Below, in pieces: positions 6,509-7,595 of a DNA stretch of 7,595 nucleotides; the stretch's first letter is position 1, and each line of letters starts with the position of its first letter. The translations under genes and the position numbers were made by a program. Where the stretch lies: the NCBI GenBank assembly GCA_049515175.1, contig JBEKUI010000231.1:1-7595 (forward strand). Direction: 5' to 3'. Under the pieces are notes generated by a model that was given only the letters and a program-made list of their open reading frames with translations, did not search any database and had not been told where the DNA came from. The stretch is from JACQNR01 sp049515175 (GTDB lineage: Bacteria > Acidobacteriota > Terriglobia > UBA7540).

Positions 6509-6597
6509 GGTATATGCCCCCCTAGCCACAGCAAGGGGAAACCACCCCAGCATGCCCCCAAGCGCCATTTTCGGGTATTCAAGTTGGGCCATATACC
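6509..6597 (-). ncRNA. Candidate structured RNA at the 5' end of the int operon transcript
   Basis: Read on the minus strand, this 89-base segment begins GGTATATGGCCC and ends GGGGCATATACC. The ends pair through eight perfect base pairs, one G-G mismatch and three more G-C pairs. The 5' end coincides with the start site predicted from the promoter at 6605-6633, so the closing stem would be formed by the first bases of the transcript. Inside it GGGGTGGTTTCCCC can form a hairpin, and CCCAA can pair with TTGGG. This could be a leader element controlling xis/int, an independent small RNA, or an inverted-repeat protein site. G-rich sequence pairs easily, so the inner pairs are weak evidence. The closing stem and promoter alignment are the stronger points. 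Confidence 0.35.
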
Positions 6598-6604
6598 ACT
6601 TATA

Positions 6605-6633
6605 AATATATCACATGTTATGCTGTTTTTCAA
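6605..6633 (-). promoter_or_regulatory. Sigma-70 type promoter of the excisionase-integrase operon
   Basis: On the minus strand, TTGAAA (6628-6633) and TATATT (6605-6610) are separated by exactly 17 bases, and each differs from consensus at one position. The predicted start site falls around 6597-6599. The surrounding 40 bases are AT-rich in an otherwise GC-rich region. Transcription would run through the structured leader into the excisionase-like gene at 6278 and the integrase, and could reach tRNA-Val. Confidence 0.65.
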
Positions 6634-6676
6634 GTAGTGGATAGCAAAATGTTGATAATTCATGTTTTCCCCTTTT

Positions 6677-6691
6677 CGGTCATTTTGACCG
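6677..6691. other. Short perfect hairpin CGGTCA-TTT-TGACCG
   Basis: Six-base-pair perfect arms with a 3-base loop lie within T-rich plus-strand sequence (TTTT before, TTTC after). The T-rich side would suit a plus-strand terminator, but no plus-strand gene precedes it. The minus-strand side is followed by GAAAAGGGG, so it does not look like the terminator of the primase-like gene. It may be an operator upstream of the int promoter. Confidence 0.3.
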
Positions 6692-6824
6692 TTTCTTGAA
6701 TTCGCCGCATTTCAGGCCCTTGATCGCATATGTCTCTCCGGTTCGAAGCTGATGCACCGGCCACACCCGATTGGAACTCCATGAAAAGTAGCCGCCTTGT
6801 GGAGAATCGCTCCTTCTCTAGCTT

Positions 6825-6845
6825 GTTACGTGTGTTACGTATTTT
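6825..6845 (+). repeat. GTTACG tandem pair, left copy
   Basis: GTTACG is repeated with a 3-base gap (6825-6830 and 6834-6839), followed two bases later by TTTT (6842-6845). The same layout recurs in reverse orientation at 6934-6954. The 9-base period suggests binding of a protein to one face of the helix. Confidence 0.6.
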
Positions 6846-6933
6846 CTGAAGTAGACAGGCGCATTGCTATGAACGCGCATGTTTTTTCTTCGTATGCCTC
6901 GCCTTTTCGTACCGCCAGGGCTTTCTACCCCCT

Positions 6934-6954
6934 AAAACCCGTAACTTACGTAAC
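6934..6954 (-). repeat. GTTACG tandem pair, right copy (inverted)
   Basis: On the minus strand, GTTACG-TAA-GTTACG is followed two bases later by TTTT, matching the left copy at 17 of 21 positions. The central TAA is the stop codon of the primase-like gene, so the repeat straddles the end of the coding sequence. The two copies face each other across 88 bases. They may be iterons, recombinase arm sites or operators. Confidence 0.6.
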
Positions 6955-7595
6955 TAATTCGTCTTCCTTCCAGCCTGTCAAACCAAGCCAGCGATTCCGT
7001 ATTAGCCAAACACGATGTTCATTTCCTCCAAAACGAGTTATCGTCCCGTAGTCTTTCCTGCCTTGCCTCGTGACCAGCGCTCCGAGGTTGGCCAGTTGCT
7101 TGCTTACGGCGTTTGGTGTCCAGTCAAATTCCCGTCCCATACGCCTTTCTAGATCACGGACCAAGCCCATTGCCTCGCGCGGGAAAACGCACGTGAGGTC
7201 TTCCCCTATGTGTTTCTTGAATCCAACGATTGGGGGGCCATGTTTGGAGCCGTCAGACGGTGAAGTAACAATCCGGGCCCGACCGGAGCTGATCGCCTCG
7301 GATAAAGCGTGCAGGAAGATCTCGGCTGGATTCTCCCCCCTGATCAGTTCTAACAACCGGGTTCGAAGTCCGATCAAGGTTGCGAGATGCTCGTGGCGCA
7401 TCTGTTCAACGTCAAATGGAGCCTTGAGAGCCTTGAGGTATTTTGTGAAATAGAAAAATCCTGCGTAATTGAGTGCTAGGAGCCTGTCGGAGATAAGGCT
7501 TCTAAATCTTACCTTTTGCCGACTCTCGGTCTCCGAGAGTCGGATGTTGGACCTTTGACACTGGCCAGGCTGCCCGGAAGAGGAGCTTTGTAGGT
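6946..7595 (-). CDS. Primase/helicase-like replication protein, C-terminal part (N-terminus beyond right edge)
   Basis: The minus strand is open from the right edge (first complete codon at 7593) to TAA at 6946, giving 215 residues. An ATG at 7401 lies inside the frame but has no ribosome binding site, and the upstream stretch RFRSLISDRLLALNYAGFFYF looks like real protein, so I treat the gene as entering from the right. The visible part is helical (LATLIGLRTRLLELIRG), then FLHALSEAISSGRARIV, a loop with GPPIVGFKKH, then a winged-helix-like end with AVSKQLANLGAL and a basic tail. This pattern recalls the C-terminal end of phage/plasmid primase-helicases (DUF927/D5-like proteins), which would start replication of an element. 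No Walker or primase motif is in the window, so the function is tentative; the coding call is firmer. Confidence 0.65.
   Translation of the reverse strand, partial: LQSSSSGQPGQCQRSNIRLSETESRQKVRFRSLISDRLLALNYAGFFYFTKYLKALKAPFDVEQMRHEHLATLIGLRTRLLELIRGENPAEIFLHALSEAISSGRARIVTSPSDGSKHGPPIVGFKKHIGEDLTCVFPREAMGLVRDLERRMGREFDWTPNAVSKQLANLGALVTRQGRKDYGTITRFGGNEHRVWLIRNRWLGLTGWKEDELVT
7519..7543. repeat. 11-bp perfect inverted repeat
   Basis: CCGACTCTCGG and CCGAGAGTCGG are exact complements around a TCT loop. This is the strongest short hairpin in the window, and it falls within the open frame of the primase-like protein, in a stretch that reads RLSETESRQ. No T-run follows on either strand. It may be an mRNA structure, a mobile palindromic insertion in a linker, or a sign that the true gene starts downstream of it. 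Confidence 0.6.

Larger units (their letters stand above)
6634..6945. other. Non-coding stretch between primase-like gene and int promoter
   Basis: No gene is supported on either strand. It holds a perfect short hairpin CGGTCA-TTT-TGACCG at 6677-6691, a weaker GAGAA/TTCTC pair at 6802-6818, and the paired GTTACG repeats annotated separately. A plus-strand frame here is an artefact of the repeats (it reads CYVCYV and YVT). This is the likely control region between the replication-type gene and the recombination genes of the element. Confidence 0.5.

Noticed and set aside
6400..6560. Possible CRISPR array or tandem repeat block in the C-rich stretch
   Set aside because: Runs of C and short similar words recur, but there is no regular repeat-spacer spacing and no repeated unit longer than about 10 bases.
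6268..6663. Second minus-strand frame of 131 codons across the leader
   Set aside because: It would start upstream of the predicted transcription start and runs through the promoter. Its sequence is low-complexity Gly/Trp/Val without domain features.
6825..6954. MITE-like transposon bounded by the inverted GTTACG modules
   Set aside because: No target-site duplication flanks the arms, and one arm includes the stop codon of a gene, so an inserted element is not the simplest reading.
6797..7051. Plus-strand frame of 84 codons in the element control region
   Set aside because: It is produced by the GTTACG repeats and antisense of the primase-like gene, with no ribosome binding site.

Overview
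The window looks like a piece of a bacterial chromosome, most likely an Acidobacteriota (Bryobacter/Solibacter-like) or another soil lineage with similar gene content. The main hint is a fragment of a large Oar-type TonB-dependent receptor with the motifs LLDGIDN, PNLDAIQEFK and YPAPN. The phylum is an inference and is not proven by the sequence. By eye, the left two thirds (about 1-4650) are GC-rich with GC-rich third positions. The right third (about 4945-7595) is less GC-rich and has the gene content of an integrated mobile element.

Region 1 (1-3168, minus strand, transcribed right to left) is an inositol-type sugar catabolism cluster. In order of transcription it holds an intact Gfo/Idh/MocA dehydrogenase closest to IolG (2164-3168), an APC-family permease reduced to a pseudogene by two internal deletions (1482-2110), an intact IolE-like TIM-barrel isomerase/dehydratase (442-1344), and, two bases further on, a Cgl0159-family (beta/alpha)8 protein that runs off the left edge (1-439). 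The dehydrogenase would oxidise the polyol to a ketose, the IolE-like enzyme would dehydrate or isomerise it, and the Cgl0159-like protein may be the aldolase-type step.

Region 2 (3270-4656) is a patchwork of gene remnants butted end to end: the C-terminal part of a TPR protein (minus), two non-contiguous pieces of a TonB-dependent receptor (minus), and the C-terminal two thirds of a second sugar-phosphate isomerase (plus). With the permease, this gives five abrupt coding discontinuities within 2.4 kb, either real decay or a chimeric assembly/amplification product. One open frame (3270-4208) crosses several joints and could be mistaken for one gene.

Region 3 (4657-4943) holds a GC-rich hairpin, a 16-bp perfect palindrome and a complete tRNA-Val(GAC) gene with encoded CCA on the minus strand.

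Region 4 (4942-7595) is the left end of an integrative element. A tyrosine recombinase ends inside the first two bases of the tRNA, so the element abuts the 5' end of the tRNA rather than the usual 3' end. A short excisionase/AlpA-type helix-turn-helix gene overlaps the recombinase start and lies about 320 nt downstream of a good sigma-70 promoter. The leader between them is G-rich on the transcript strand and can close on itself from its first base. Further right are paired GTTACG repeats in inverted arrangement and the C-terminal part of a large protein resembling the end of a phage/plasmid primase-helicase, open to the right edge. No CRISPR array, complete insertion sequence or recognisable defence gene is visible.
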